Below, piece by piece: positions 8,199-17,105 of a DNA stretch of 23,845 nt; position 1 is the stretch's first letter, and each line of letters begins with the position of its first letter. This DNA comes from Acanthaster planci (Eukaryota > Echinodermata > Asteroidea > Valvatida > Acanthasteridae), in assembly GCF_001949145.1 (NCBI RefSeq), contig NW_019091778.1:10067-33911 (forward strand), given 5' to 3'. Under the pieces are notes generated by a model. The model made no database searches and was not told the origin of the DNA. It saw nothing but the letters and a program-made list of their open reading frames with translations. The translations under genes were made by a program, and so were the position numbers.

Positions 8199-8569
8199 AA
8201 TACTGTAGTGCCGGCGGATCCGGCCGGTGGGGGTGCCAGCTCGGACCCGCATGGGGCTAGCTGGCTGCCCCCGCTGGTATGCGAACGGCCTGTGGTTTTC
8301 CCGCCTCGCGCCTGTGCAGTCCCCGCCAAGACACCTCGTGTCTCGAGCTTTGTATGAAAAACAGTGTTGTTGACGTCGAAAGAAATAAAACCAAGAATTC
8401 TTGACCGGAACGGCGATTTGTGGCTACCCACACGGGCCCGTGTGTATCTGTGCAAGCGTCAGGGCCCAATAAGTAGGACACACTATAATACACTTTGAAG
8501 AGGTTCCTATCAGCCTCCAGTGTCCTGTTGTGTCAGTCCCTTGCCAACAAAGTTAAGGAAGTTAAGGGA
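8199..8569 (+). CDS. BEN domain, C-terminal exon, split by a solo LTR
   Basis: The exon starts after the acceptor at 8198 and runs to a probable donor at 8569|GTAGGA. Only five bases (AATAC) precede the LTR at 8204-8487, and coding sequence resumes after the ATAC duplication. Skipping the insert and one ATAC copy, the carried G gives EYTLKRFLSASSVL followed by CQSLANKVKEVKG. This is the expected end of a BEN domain and is in phase with the exon ending at 7771. With the insert in place the frame is kept in length (288 bp) but meets a TAG at 8258. A second acceptor-like CAG ends at 8513 and would join in frame, dropping nine residues. This allele is therefore either broken or re-spliced. Confidence 0.75.
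8204..8487 (+). mobile_element. Solo LTR (Gypsy-type) inserted in a BEN exon
   Basis: A 284-bp GC-rich block begins TGTAGTGCCGG, ends GGACACACTATA and is flanked by a 4-bp direct duplication ATAC (8200-8203 and 8488-8491). It closely matches the first 65 bp of the LTR at 3964 and its 3' terminus, but differs in the middle, so it is a related subfamily. It contains AATAAA near 8382 and could supply a polyadenylation signal. There is no internal element sequence, so it arose by LTR-LTR recombination. Confidence 0.85.
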
Positions 8570-8815
8570 GTAGGAAACAATTGCAGTTGGCACCCATGGA
8601 AAAGAACATTTCTAGACAACATATATTGTTTGTGCAACATTTTCAGTTCGATATTAAAGAGCAACTCAAAGGAAAACTTGTTTTCTCTGATTTTTTTTCT
8701 GTTGAAACAAATATGGAAGCATCCTAATTGATAGCAGTGTCATTTGTCTTCAGACCTATAACAAGCTAATGAAGGCTTTTTTTTCTTTTCTACAATTTTT
8801 TTTGCAGTTGACATA

Positions 8816-9035
8816 CACTACTCAAAAAAGAATAAGGACCACTTTTGTTTTGTGTTTTTTATAAGAGATATTTTACTGCTGAAAATGTGCATTTGATTTG
8901 TTTTGAAACATTTTTCAAATGCTTTCTTCCAATGAGAACACCATCTCGAAAAATGAAAGAACTAGACCCCACTCAATGCTTCGAGAAAAATTACAAGTTA
9001 AGAAAAAAGTGGTCCTTAACTTTTTCTGAGTAGTG
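8816..9035. mobile_element. MITE, Tc1/mariner-like, carrying a copied exon fragment
   Basis: This 220-bp element is flanked by TA on both sides (8814-8815 and 9036-9037). It has terminal inverted repeats of about 31 bp starting CACTACTCA, with four mismatches. TA duplications and CACT-type ends fit the IS630/Tc1/mariner superfamily. No transposase is present. Bases 8949-9003 match 10076-10130 with only two mismatches, and that second site is inside a candidate exon. The element therefore seems to hold a captured piece of the neighbouring gene, or the exon came from a related element. Confidence 0.75.
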
Positions 9036-9179
9036 TAGATTGATTTCACCCCTACCTTTGTTACTTGCATTGTTCCCATAAGACAAGGGCTGCATTTACA
9101 TTTTTGTGCACTTGGCTCATAGTGTTAAAAACCAATAATGTTCAACCCATTGGATGCTCTGTTGGTTATGTGTCATTAA

Positions 9180-9653
9180 CCACTTGCTGCTGGGTGCTTT
9201 GAAAAATTTTCAAGATTTGTAGTTTTCAAAATTCTTCAAAAATTCATCAGTTCATTTAACAGATGTTGAAACACAAAGGAAGGACTTTTTGGGCACTACT
9301 CTAAGTTGACAGGTGGCCTTCATTGACACCCAAGTTTTTCAGCCAGGACTGCAGCCTCATAAAAAGAGCCCAGATTGTGTGGTGTTATTTACTATTCTTT
9401 TGTTCCCGAAACCAGATTAGCGTGCAGTGGTGCTGTGTGGCTCATAGCTGCAGTGGTAGAGAGCTTTTGTCCCTGTTGGTAATCTGCTCCCTCTAAATGC
9501 CTCAAACCATCCTATATGGTTTCAAAACAAGGCTGGATTATCTCCACTATTGAGAGTGAAAAAATGTCAGTAATTCCCAGCAGGGGGTTTTGGGCTCCTG
9601 GCTTTGTGTATAAAACCTAGGTACTCGAAAACAGGTCACCCGTCAGGAAGTGG
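9180..9653. mobile_element. MITE, piggyBac-like
   Basis: About 474 bp is flanked by TTAA at 9176-9179 and 9654-9657, the target duplication of piggyBac elements. The ends are inverted repeats: left CCACTTGCTGCTGGGTG, right (reverse complement) CCACTTCCTGACGGGTG, with three mismatches in 17. There is no coding capacity. The family assignment rests on the TTAA duplication and the CC-starting ends. Confidence 0.6.
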
Positions 9654-9981
9654 TTAATGAATGGCACACCTCCGCTCACTCAGATGTCCCATGTGCAAAT
9701 ACATGTAGTCTCATTATGACAACTTATTGTCATTGTCAAGTGAAACTATGAATTAGACAAAAATACAAAGTGCTAATGACCTTGTGGACATTGTGTGTCT
9801 CAAGCACGATATATTGTTGTTATTGTAGATCGCAAATATACTTAACTGTGGCCCCAAATAATAATTCTGATGACATACGTGTACGGAGGACTGACTAATA
9901 CAAGTGCTTGCTGATGCAAAAATCCCAAATACTGGTATGTCTCATTCTACATGTAAATACCCAATGACATTTCAATTTCAG

Positions 9982-10121
9982 AATATTTGCTACCAGTGCA
10001 TTCGGGTACAGCCAAGAAAAAAACCAAACATACCGATGTGAATGTTCCAAATTTGATGTTTACCCCACATGTTCAAAAAATGAAAGAACTTGACCCCACT
10101 CATTGCTTCGAGAAAAATTAC
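9982..10121 (+). CDS. Candidate exon upstream of the OTU-like exons
   Basis: The acceptor TTTCAATTTCAG ends at 9981 and a possible donor follows at 10121 (TACAA|GTTAAG). With one carried base the frame reads YLLPVHSGTAKKKTKHTDV, then FTPHVQKMKELDPTHCFE and KNY. It is open well past the donor. The composition is protein-like but I do not recognise the family. It ends in phase 2, which fits the candidate exon at 10741. It needs phase 1 upstream, which does not fit the BEN exon ending at 8569, so the link to that gene is unproven. The last part was copied into, or from, the MITE at 8816. Confidence 0.45.
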
Positions 10122-10130
10122 AAGTTAAGA

Positions 10131-10740
10131 GCGACTCTGCTATTTTTTCTTTATTGAAATGCTTCACCAATCTTATGAGTTTATGTAAATACAAAGCAGT
10201 TTATCGCACATTGTGAAATGATCCTTTTGAGTTTTGCAGCATGAATATTCAAACTGTCAACCTCAAAAGTACTAAATGTTAAACACACATGTATCATAGC
10301 TTAAAAAGTGTAAGACTTTTATTCACAAATCATTGTAACGTACGAAATTAAGTTCAGAAAGAATTTATGTTACACCTCCCAATTACAAACTTTGGCAAAT
10401 CTGTTAATATGACCATGCGCTTGATTTAGACTGCCGAATATAAGATTGAGTTTTGATAGGAAATACATTCAGCTCATAGTGGTAGAGAGGATTGAGTGTT
10501 TGTTTTGCTTGAGTGTTCGTCTTGTGGGAGATGGTATCATCAGATATGCGTTGGAGTGGAGATGACTACAGCTCAGGCTGCAGAAATGTTTTCGAATGCC
10601 GCACATGTGGTATGAAATAAGAGCCACATGACATGGAAAGTAAAGTGGACTCCAACTTAGGGTTATATGTATGTAGTACGAATATGAGCTACCCTGATAT
10701 TCCAACCCCCCAAAAAAACAAACAAAACAAACAATCTTAG
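10131..10740. other. Non-coding interval
   Basis: No supported exon, repeat or RNA. The opposite-strand open frame at 10469-10747 has no family resemblance. The interval ends in an A/C-rich tract before the acceptor at 10740. Confidence 0.4.
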
Positions 10741-10793
10741 ATGTCATTCAGATGTGGATGCGAGATCTAACTTCTCAGTGGCCTATGCAGAAA
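10741..10793 (+). CDS. Candidate short exon
   Basis: Acceptor AATCTTAG ends at 10740 and a strong donor AAA|GTAAGT follows at 10793. Entered in phase 2 from the exon at 9982, it reads CHSDVDARSNFSVAYAE and ends in phase 1. Phase 1 fits the OTU-like exon at 12809. A different phase gives IQMWMRDLTSQWPMQK, so the reading is not unique. It is short, unrecognised and supported mainly by splice sites and phase agreement. Confidence 0.35.
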
Positions 10794-10866
10794 GTAAGTT
10801 TTGGTTACCCCTTTGTAAATGAATTTGACATTTACAAACAATACCATTTAACCATGGTTTCTCCAG

Positions 10867-10990
10867 TCTATTCAACTGTGAGGCGGCCCACTTCAATGAT
10901 TTGAGTGGGCACGTCCAGTTTTACTGTAACCACCTAACAGTAAAAATAGAGAAAGATGGATTGAACAAGCAAAATGACTTACCTTTTTGA
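10867..10990 (+). CDS. Open stretch with zinc-finger-like spacing
   Basis: After an acceptor-like TTTCTCCAG (ending 10866) a frame reads LFNCEAAHFNDLSGHVQFY, then CNHLTVKIEKDGLNKQ, to a TGA at 10988. The F-C..F-L-H spacing recalls a degenerate C2H2 finger, but the second cysteine is not in the usual place. It does not fit the phase of neighbouring candidate exons. It could be a remnant or chance. Confidence 0.2.
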
Positions 10991-11689
10991 AATTGATCTT
11001 ATTTTAAATGATGATTAAGATAAGACTTGTTGCATTATTAGAGAAATCTTCACAGTTTAAATATTTATGTAAGTTGTATTAACGTGTAATGTGTGTGAAG
11101 AAGTAGTATGTATGTATTCAGTTTATTTCAACCTGAAACTGTGCTGTTCAGTTAGGATTCTTTCCAAAACTACTATTATTTAATCAGTCAATAAGAAACC
11201 TCAACATCACTTTCCACATTTGTCATCTTTTTGCTATTTTCGTTGACAGTTCCTTCATGATTGATGAAAACATAAAAAAGATCGGTGGGAGCTTTGTGCA
11301 CCAAAATCCGAGAGGTGGTTGGAATGTTTAACCAACAAGATATACAAGTTATAATTGGAAATAAATGTGGATGATTAAGGGAATTACAAAGATAATTGTA
11401 CACTCTTTACACATTTACATGGAAGTGTCTAAAGAAACGCCTAGATTGTTTTGGAAAAAAATGGTCAAAGAGGACTTGGTCAGCAATGACAAATGAAAGA
11501 GGGGGGGTTGATGTTCATGGTATCAATGTAGATGTGTGATGGACATTAAAGTAAATTCAGGCAGAATTTACATCCGGACTTTATATGTACAATGTAAGTT
11601 TTTTTAGTAAGTTTGTATGCATTGAGAACACTACGTAAGGGAAATATACCATAGCTGCTTTATTGGAAAAGAAGGAATATGTCCCCCAA
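10991..11689. other. Non-coding interval
   Basis: This is AT-rich sequence without supported exons or clear repeats. The open frame on the opposite strand at 11188-11403 has no recognisable features. Confidence 0.4.
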
Positions 11690-11998
11690 TTCAAAAAATA
11701 AGAGATCCGCCCCTACCGAGGAAGTCCAACAAAATTTCTCAAAACCGTTTTCTCCAATGCTCTAAAAAAACGTGGAGCTGTTGAGTTATTAATCAACATC
11801 CCATCCAAAAGGGGGAATGTTATGTACATCCCCATCTGATCAGGGATTTTATGCTCATGATAAACTACAGCGATGTGCTTTGCTGTTATGTTCTTTTAAT
11901 ATATTTTACATGTTTTTTAATTATATTTTGCTACATTCTTGTAACTTGGCTTGTTGTGCCACGATAAAGATGAAGTGAATGAATGAATGAATGAGTTA
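11690..11998 (+). mobile_element. Probable 3' end of a non-LTR retrotransposon (LINE)
   Basis: The stretch ends with TTGTGCCACGATAAAGATGA followed by (GAAT)n at about 11977-11994. An AATAAA-like signal followed by a short simple-repeat tail is the usual LINE 3' end. Upstream, one frame reads TKFLKTVFSNALKKRGAVEL and continues ten codons or so before a stop. No endonuclease or reverse transcriptase block is left. The boundary on the left is approximate. Confidence 0.4.
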
Positions 11999-12060
11999 CT
12001 TTCTTTTTTTGCAACGGAATACACACATACAAGTACATGTATATGTACATGTTCATGTAC

Positions 12061-12235
12061 TGGGGTGAAACACCATGGTTTGGCATGGGGTGAAACACCA
12101 CGGGTTAGCATGGGGTGAAACACCACGGGTTGGCATGGGGTGAAACACCACGGGTTGGCATGGGGTGAAACACCATGGGTTGGCATGGGGTGAAACACCA
12201 CGGGTTGGCATGGGGTGAACTGCCATGAGTTGGCA
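12061..12235. repeat. 25-bp minisatellite, 7 units
   Basis: Units of TGGGGTGAAACACCACGGGT plus TGGCA start at 12061, 12086, 12111, 12136, 12161, 12186 and 12211. They show few substitutions, and the last unit is the most divergent. The period is not a multiple of three, so the repetitive HPMPT-like open frames on the opposite strand are artefacts of the repeat. The sequence gap 45 bp downstream may be related to repeat-driven assembly failure. Confidence 0.95.
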
Positions 12236-12280
12236 TGGAGTTCTTTAAGCTGAATGGTAATGAGGAATGCACAATCTTCT

Positions 12281-12406
12281 NNNNNNNNNNNNNNNNNNNN
12301 NNNNNNNNNNNNNNNNNNNNNNNNNNNNNNNNNNNNNNNNNNNNNNNNNNNNNNNNNNNNNNNNNNNNNNNNNNNNNNNNNNNNNNNNNNNNNNNNNNNN
12401 NNNNNN
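12281..12406. other. Assembly gap (126 N)
   Basis: A run of 126 N. Whatever lies here, possibly including an exon of the OTU-like gene, cannot be read. Confidence 0.99.
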
Positions 12407-12808
12407 CGCAGGTCACTATTTGTCCACTATGAGTTTTTTCCTGGTTTTAATTTTTGTTATGTTGGCAGTATTCAGTGGCATTAATCAAAAGTATTGTCCA
12501 CTTAAACCTTGTACAATAACACATGAAAACTGTGAAATAACTGTATCAATGGCATGGACTGTGTTCTTTTTTGTGTTTTGCGTTGGAACACTAACTGGCA
12601 CCCCAACGAAAAGTAATTTGTCTCTGTAACGATCATTTGGGGATATAGATTAGCACAATCACTTTTAAGGAATATATGTGCTTCTTGATTTTTTGGAAAT
12701 GAACAAAAGTAACTATCCATTGTGTTATGCAGTACCTCAAAGAGTGCACCAGTGTGCATGATGCCTGTGCTTTTATGCACATGATGTGACCTCATCCTGC
12801 GCTCACAG

Positions 12809-12895
12809 CTGTGACAAACTGGACGCAGGCAGATATCATTGCACATACAATTCAGGACCAAGCTGCCTCCACAGCAAAAGTGAAATCCTATTCTG
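12809..12895 (+). CDS. OTU-like segment, first exon (copy A)
   Basis: Acceptor GCGCTCACAG ends at 12808 and donor TTCTG|GTAGGT follows at 12895. In phase 1 entry it reads VTNWTQADIIAHTIQDQ and then AASTAKVKSYSG, ending in phase 1. This joins in frame with the exon at 15218 (SYSG-ILQVLFAAGYL). An alternative acceptor (GGCAG, ending 12832) would start at the same frame in DIIAH. In a copy-B-like reading the 5' part would instead be CDKLEDIIAHT, so the true 5' phase is unsettled. It probably belongs to the OTU-like cysteine protease region encoded mainly by the next exon. Confidence 0.55.
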
Positions 12896-14063
12896 GTAGG
12901 TTGTGGTATTATTAATGTTTTCAAGCTCTAGGTAGGGGCCTACATGTACATAAGAAAACTTGGTTGGTTTCAGAATGTACTCTGAAGTGTCTTTCATTTG
13001 GCTTGTATAAAATTGTTTTAAAGGAATACGTTATCAATTAAAGGGAAGTTTATGAAAGTTAATTTTCAGGCATAATGCAGGACCATAGGAGTATACTGCG
13101 TGTACTTGTGTAGGAGAAAGTGTGGTGAACAATTATCTACTCTTAGCAGTCACCAATAAAACAATACATGTCCTAAGATGGAAATGAGTCTATCATACAT
13201 ACACAACTACAACTGGTCTATTTTCCTGGTAATGCACATAAGATATTGTCAGAACTTGACAAATCTTCAGAAATAGTCTGTTAATTAACTTCTACTTGCT
13301 GAACTTTTGTTAACTTCTGCTTGCTGAACTTTTGCCTGAAATGATGTCATGCAGCCTGTCAGCATCAGCTGATGTCCGAAAAGTATGGGTTCCTAAATTT
13401 AAATCATTCCATCACGTGAAGGTCTTATCTAATAGGTGAGTAGTATTCAACATGTTCAAGCGAGATGTACGACAAGCTAAATTGAATGCCGAGCTACCTA
13501 ATTAATTTGAGCTTCAACCTTAAGCGTTAAAAATAAGAATACATGTACACAGAAATTCAATTTCTTGTGTCACGATTAGAACTTACCAGTACCTACACGT
13601 AGTTATTTTTGATGTCATTGGACACCTCTTTGTCAATGTTTACATCAGGTATTAATCTTGAAAACCACTGAAGATGTATGGAGAAATGTAGAATATAATC
13701 TTGTGCATGTACGTGTGGTTCCAACAACTGTGTCATTTGTTAACTTTCACACATCCGTCTTCAATTTGTTTGTAAACAATGTTCATAAAATGTTTCATAG
13801 ATTTTCAAGATTTACTGGACTTGTTTCAAACATCTTTTGTGTGCCATTTGCACATTAATAATGTATGGGCTNTTTGTCTCTGTAATGATCATTCGGGGAA
13901 AAAGATTAGCATGATCACTTTTAAGGAATATATGTGCTTCTTGATTTTTTGGAAATGAACAAAAGTAAATATCCATTGTGTTATGCAGTACCTGCAAGAG
14001 TGCACCAGTGTGCATGATGCCTGTGGTTTATGCACATGATGTGACCTCACCCTGCACCCACAG

Positions 14064-14143
14064 CTGTGACAAACTGGAAGATATCATTGCACATACAATT
14101 CAGGACCAAGCTGCCTCCACAGCACAAGTGAAATCCTATTCTG
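14064..14143 (+). pseudogene. OTU-like exon, copy B
   Basis: Counterpart of 12809-12895 in the second duplicate, with acceptor CACCCACAG and donor CTG|GTAGGT. It lacks 7 bases (CGCAGGC in copy A at about 12823-12829). As a result CDKLEDIIAHTIQDQ is read in the frame that reaches the shared donor, and the exon needs phase 2 entry rather than phase 1. Only one of the two copies can be compatible with a common upstream exon. Which copy is intact is not decidable here, and it may simply be the other allele. Confidence 0.5.
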
Positions 14144-15217
14144 GTAGGTTGTGGTATTACTAATGTTTTCAAGCTGTAGGTAGGGGCCTACATGTACATT
14201 AGAAAACTTGGTTGGTTTCAGAATGTACTCTGAAGTGTCTTTCATTTGGCTTGTATGCATTGTTTTAAAGGAATGCATTATCAATTAAAGGGAAGTTTAT
14301 GAAAGTTAATTTTCAGGCATAATGCAGGACCATAGGAATATACTGCGTGTACTTGTGTAGGAGAAAGTGTGGTGAACAGTTATCTACTTTTAGCAGTCAC
14401 CTATAAAACAATACACGTCCAAAGATGGAAATGAGTCTATCATACGTACACAACTACAACTGGTCTATTTTCCTGTTAATGCACATCAGATATTATCAGA
14501 ACTTGACAAATCTTCAGAAATAGTCAGTTAATTAACTTTTACTTGCTGAACTTTTGCCTGTGATGATATCATACAGCCTGTCAGCATCAGCTGATGTCTG
14601 AAATGTATGGATTCCTAAATTTAAATCATTCAATCACGTGAAGGTCTTGTCTAATAGGTGAGTAGTATTCAACATGTTCAAGCGAGATGTATGACAAGCT
14701 AAATTGAATGCCTAGCTACCTACATGTAATTAATTTGAGCTTCAACATTAAGCATGATTAAAAATAAGAATACATGTACAGAGAAATTCAATTTCATGTG
14801 TCACGATTAGAAGTTACCAGTACCTACCGGTACACGTAGTTATTTTTGATGTCATTGGACACCTCTTTATCAATGTTTACATCAAGTATTAAGCTTGAAA
14901 ACCACTGAAGATGTATGGAGAAATGTACAATATTATCTTGTGCATGTACGTGTAGTCCCAAGAACTGTGTCATTTGTTAACTTTCACCCATCTGTCTTCA
15001 ATTTGTTTGTCTGTCAACAATGTTCATAAAATGTTTCATAGATTTTCAAGATTTACTGGACTTGTTTTAAACATCTTTTGTGTGCCATTTGCACATTAAT
15101 AATGTATGGGCTGTACTGTGTTTGTAGAGTTTTTCAATTCTTTTGCCACACCTGTGGCATTTAAACCCTGTGTGTTTGTAAATTCCCGTGCTTAATGTCA
15201 TATTTTGACTGTTCCAG

Positions 15218-15418
15218 GTATTCTGCAGGTATTGTTTGCTGCTGGGTATCTAGGAGTGTTTATTCAGCAGCATTCAGAGGACTATGCCCCAGGGTATGAT
15301 ACCCTTCTAAACCCATGTGGATGTGAAGAGCAGGATGACCTGCCAGTCTTACATGTCATGTGGGTTAAAGTAGGATCCACTGGGGCCATGAACCACTTCA
15401 TTCCTCTTGTACCACGTC
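15218..15418 (+). CDS. OTU-like protease segment, C-terminal exon
   Basis: Acceptor TGACTGTTCCAG ends at 15217 and donor CCACGTC|GTAAGT follows at 15418. The exon is 201 nt, phase 1 to phase 1. It reads ILQVLFAAGYLGVFIQQHS, then EDYAPGYDTLLNPCGCEEQD and VLHVMWVKVG, then NHFIPLVPR. The MW...NHF(I/V)PLVP ending resembles the C-terminal, histidine-bearing part of OTU-like and vertnin-like domains. The catalytic Asp-Gly-x-Cys block expected at the N-terminus of an OTU domain is not seen, and may lie in an undetected exon or the gap. The family call is therefore moderate. Confidence 0.65.
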
Positions 15419-16461
15419 GTAAGTACTAACTATGGATCCAGATTTTCCTTCTTTTCTTCCTACGTGTTTTTTTTCTGTCTTAAAATTGCTTTTTAAGCTC
15501 TTCCCTGTAGCATTCTGTCATTTGCTATTTACAAGTACTATATACTTTAAGTAGAGCATATTAAGACACTATTGTTGCCAATAATTCATGTTTTAGTACT
15601 TTTTGTCTTCCTTTCATTGTTTGGAATATAATACTGCCAGGTTTTAATTTCACTACATGATAACTTTGGAAACAATTCAATCATTACACGTTCATAAAGG
15701 TTTTACTCTTGTAAATTTTATGAGAAATGCTCTTGGTGTCACTGTTATTTTCTTTCTTTTCTTCTGAATTTAAAATTAGAATACAGGAAATTGGAATGTT
15801 GAAAAATTGCCATTTTCAAAATGTCCCAAAATTGTAAAATGTAAGCAAAATGTTTAAGGGCACTTTGTATGCCCAACTTATCACCACGTTTGCTAAATCA
15901 TGTATATGTAGAGCAAGACACATTTTCTTCAGTTCAGTTCTGATGACCTTTGTACATGTCCATGCATGTCATGCTCTTTCTAAACTATTTCGGTAATCTG
16001 TGCCAGGCCTTCTTCAAAATATTTAAAAACTCTTAGGCACCAGAATTGTTTTATTTGAATTGCAGCACCGACTTATTGTTTGAGATTTTTTGTATGCTAT
16101 GACATGCAGCATGCAACGCGCATGCTGAAAAGGGATTATTTGCAGAGTGAGGAATGCATAGGTTCCCTTAAATGGAGAGGAGTGTTCACACAATGGAAAT
16201 GAAGGTTATGTAACAATGAATATTTTTTATCTCATACTAAGAATATTTTCAGGAATGGGATTAACTATTTAGAATAAGAACCCTGTTTGTTATGATACAG
16301 GAGGCATTTAGAAGGGAATAACATTGCACTTAACCAGTCTTAAACGTTTGTCCGTACCAGGAGAACTAAAAACCACTTATGCCTTCACTAATGGTTAAGA
16401 AACATTGTAGTAATTCCGGACTATTTCTTTCAATGTTCTTCTCTACCCTAACAATTTAAAG
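15419..16461 (+). other. Intron between OTU-like and PHD exons
   Basis: About 1 kb of AT-rich intron. No embedded gene or clear repeat seen. Confidence 0.5.
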
Positions 16462-16702
16462 GTGCTCGGTCAAGACACAAGGCACATAAGGGCAAGAGGT
16501 TCAATCTTGAAGGTGTTGTGGAGAACTTCTGTTCTGCATGCTTAGGGCCCTTAAATATGTGTCAAGCAGATGTGTTCCACCTAGACACTTGGGTTGAATG
16601 GGATGTGTGTCATGGGTGGTATCACTGCCTATGCACAGGCCTATCCCATGCAGCAGCAGAAAAGATGAAATATCAGTGCTGTTCCTTGAATTGCTCTACC
16701 AG
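16462..16702 (+). CDS. PHD-finger-like exon
   Basis: Acceptor CAATTTAAAG ends at 16461 and donor ACCAG|GTATCA follows at 16702. The exon is 241 nt, phase 1 to phase 2. After a basic linker (RSRHKAHKGKRFN) it encodes a Cys/His-rich module: FCSACLGPL, then WVEWDVCHGWYHCLCTGL, then MKYQCCSLNC. The W-x-(E/Q)-x-D-x-C-x2-W-Y-H-x2-C core is the PHD signature. The first cysteine of that pair is replaced by tryptophan (EWDVC where a Cys is normal), so one zinc ligand seems lost. PHD fingers read histone tails. Here it sits between the OTU-like and Ulp1 parts of one chain. Confidence 0.75.
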
Positions 16703-17105
16703 GTATCAATATTGTACCTCTCGATGTGATTGAGCAGTAATCATATACTCTTTGTTTGTGCCCATTTTGAATCTTCCCATTGAGTTGTGAATAACATTCT
16801 GCATTAGTGTATGAATAATGTAACCACTATTTAGAAATTCTACTTAAACAGTGGAAATTTCCATTAAACAATGGAAATTCAGAAGTATGCCAAGTTAAGG
16901 ACCATTGTCAATCAAGTTATGTTAGGAATGGAATTTTGGTGCAAATCTACAGGATTGAATGATTGCATGCATAATTTATGTTATTTGTTGACAAGTATAA
17001 CTATAATAGAAAAAAGTCTATGTAATTCTATTGTGGCCTATATGTCTGTTTGAGTGAATATAAATAGGGGAGATATTAAATTTTTTTAAATTACTATTTT
17101 GACAG
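16703..17105 (+). other. Intron
   Basis: This is intron sequence. A 60-codon open frame at 16871-17053 has no features supporting it. Confidence 0.5.

Larger units (their letters stand above)
12617..15112. repeat. Tandem duplication of about 1.25 kb containing an OTU-like exon
   Basis: Copy A is 12617-13871 and copy B is 13873-15112. They are collinear over their whole length, starting TTTGTCTCTGTAA and ending AATAATGTATGGGCT, with scattered substitutions and small indels. A single N at 13872 is the exact junction. Copy A has an extra local repeat near 13280-13334 (ACTTGCTGAACTTTTG twice) that is single in copy B. This is either a true tandem duplication or two alleles placed end to end by the assembler. 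Confidence 0.9.

Noticed and set aside
8159-8493. Two opposite-strand open frames across the solo LTR
   Set aside because: They lie inside LTR sequence with clear ends and a target duplication, and do not resemble a protein family.
9430-9500. tRNA-like or SINE-like words (GCTCATAG.TGCAGTGGTAGAG), also near 10476
   Set aside because: They resemble an A box, but there is no B box or cloverleaf that I can support, and the first lies within the piggyBac-like MITE.
11917-12416. Opposite-strand open frames with repeated HPMPT/WCFTPC-like peptides
   Set aside because: They are translations of the 25-bp minisatellite, which shifts frame at every unit, and partly of N. There is no reason to think they are coding.
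12428-12628. 66-codon hydrophobic open frame (MSFFLVLIFVMLAVF...)
   Set aside because: It starts beside the gap, crosses the boundary of the duplication, is T-rich (which gives Phe/Leu/Val by default) and has no splice support.
12502-12924. Opposite-strand 140-codon open frame, with a 67-codon counterpart at 13812-14015
   Set aside because: It lies in duplicated intron and exon sequence. The + strand exon has consensus splice sites and joins in phase to the next exon.
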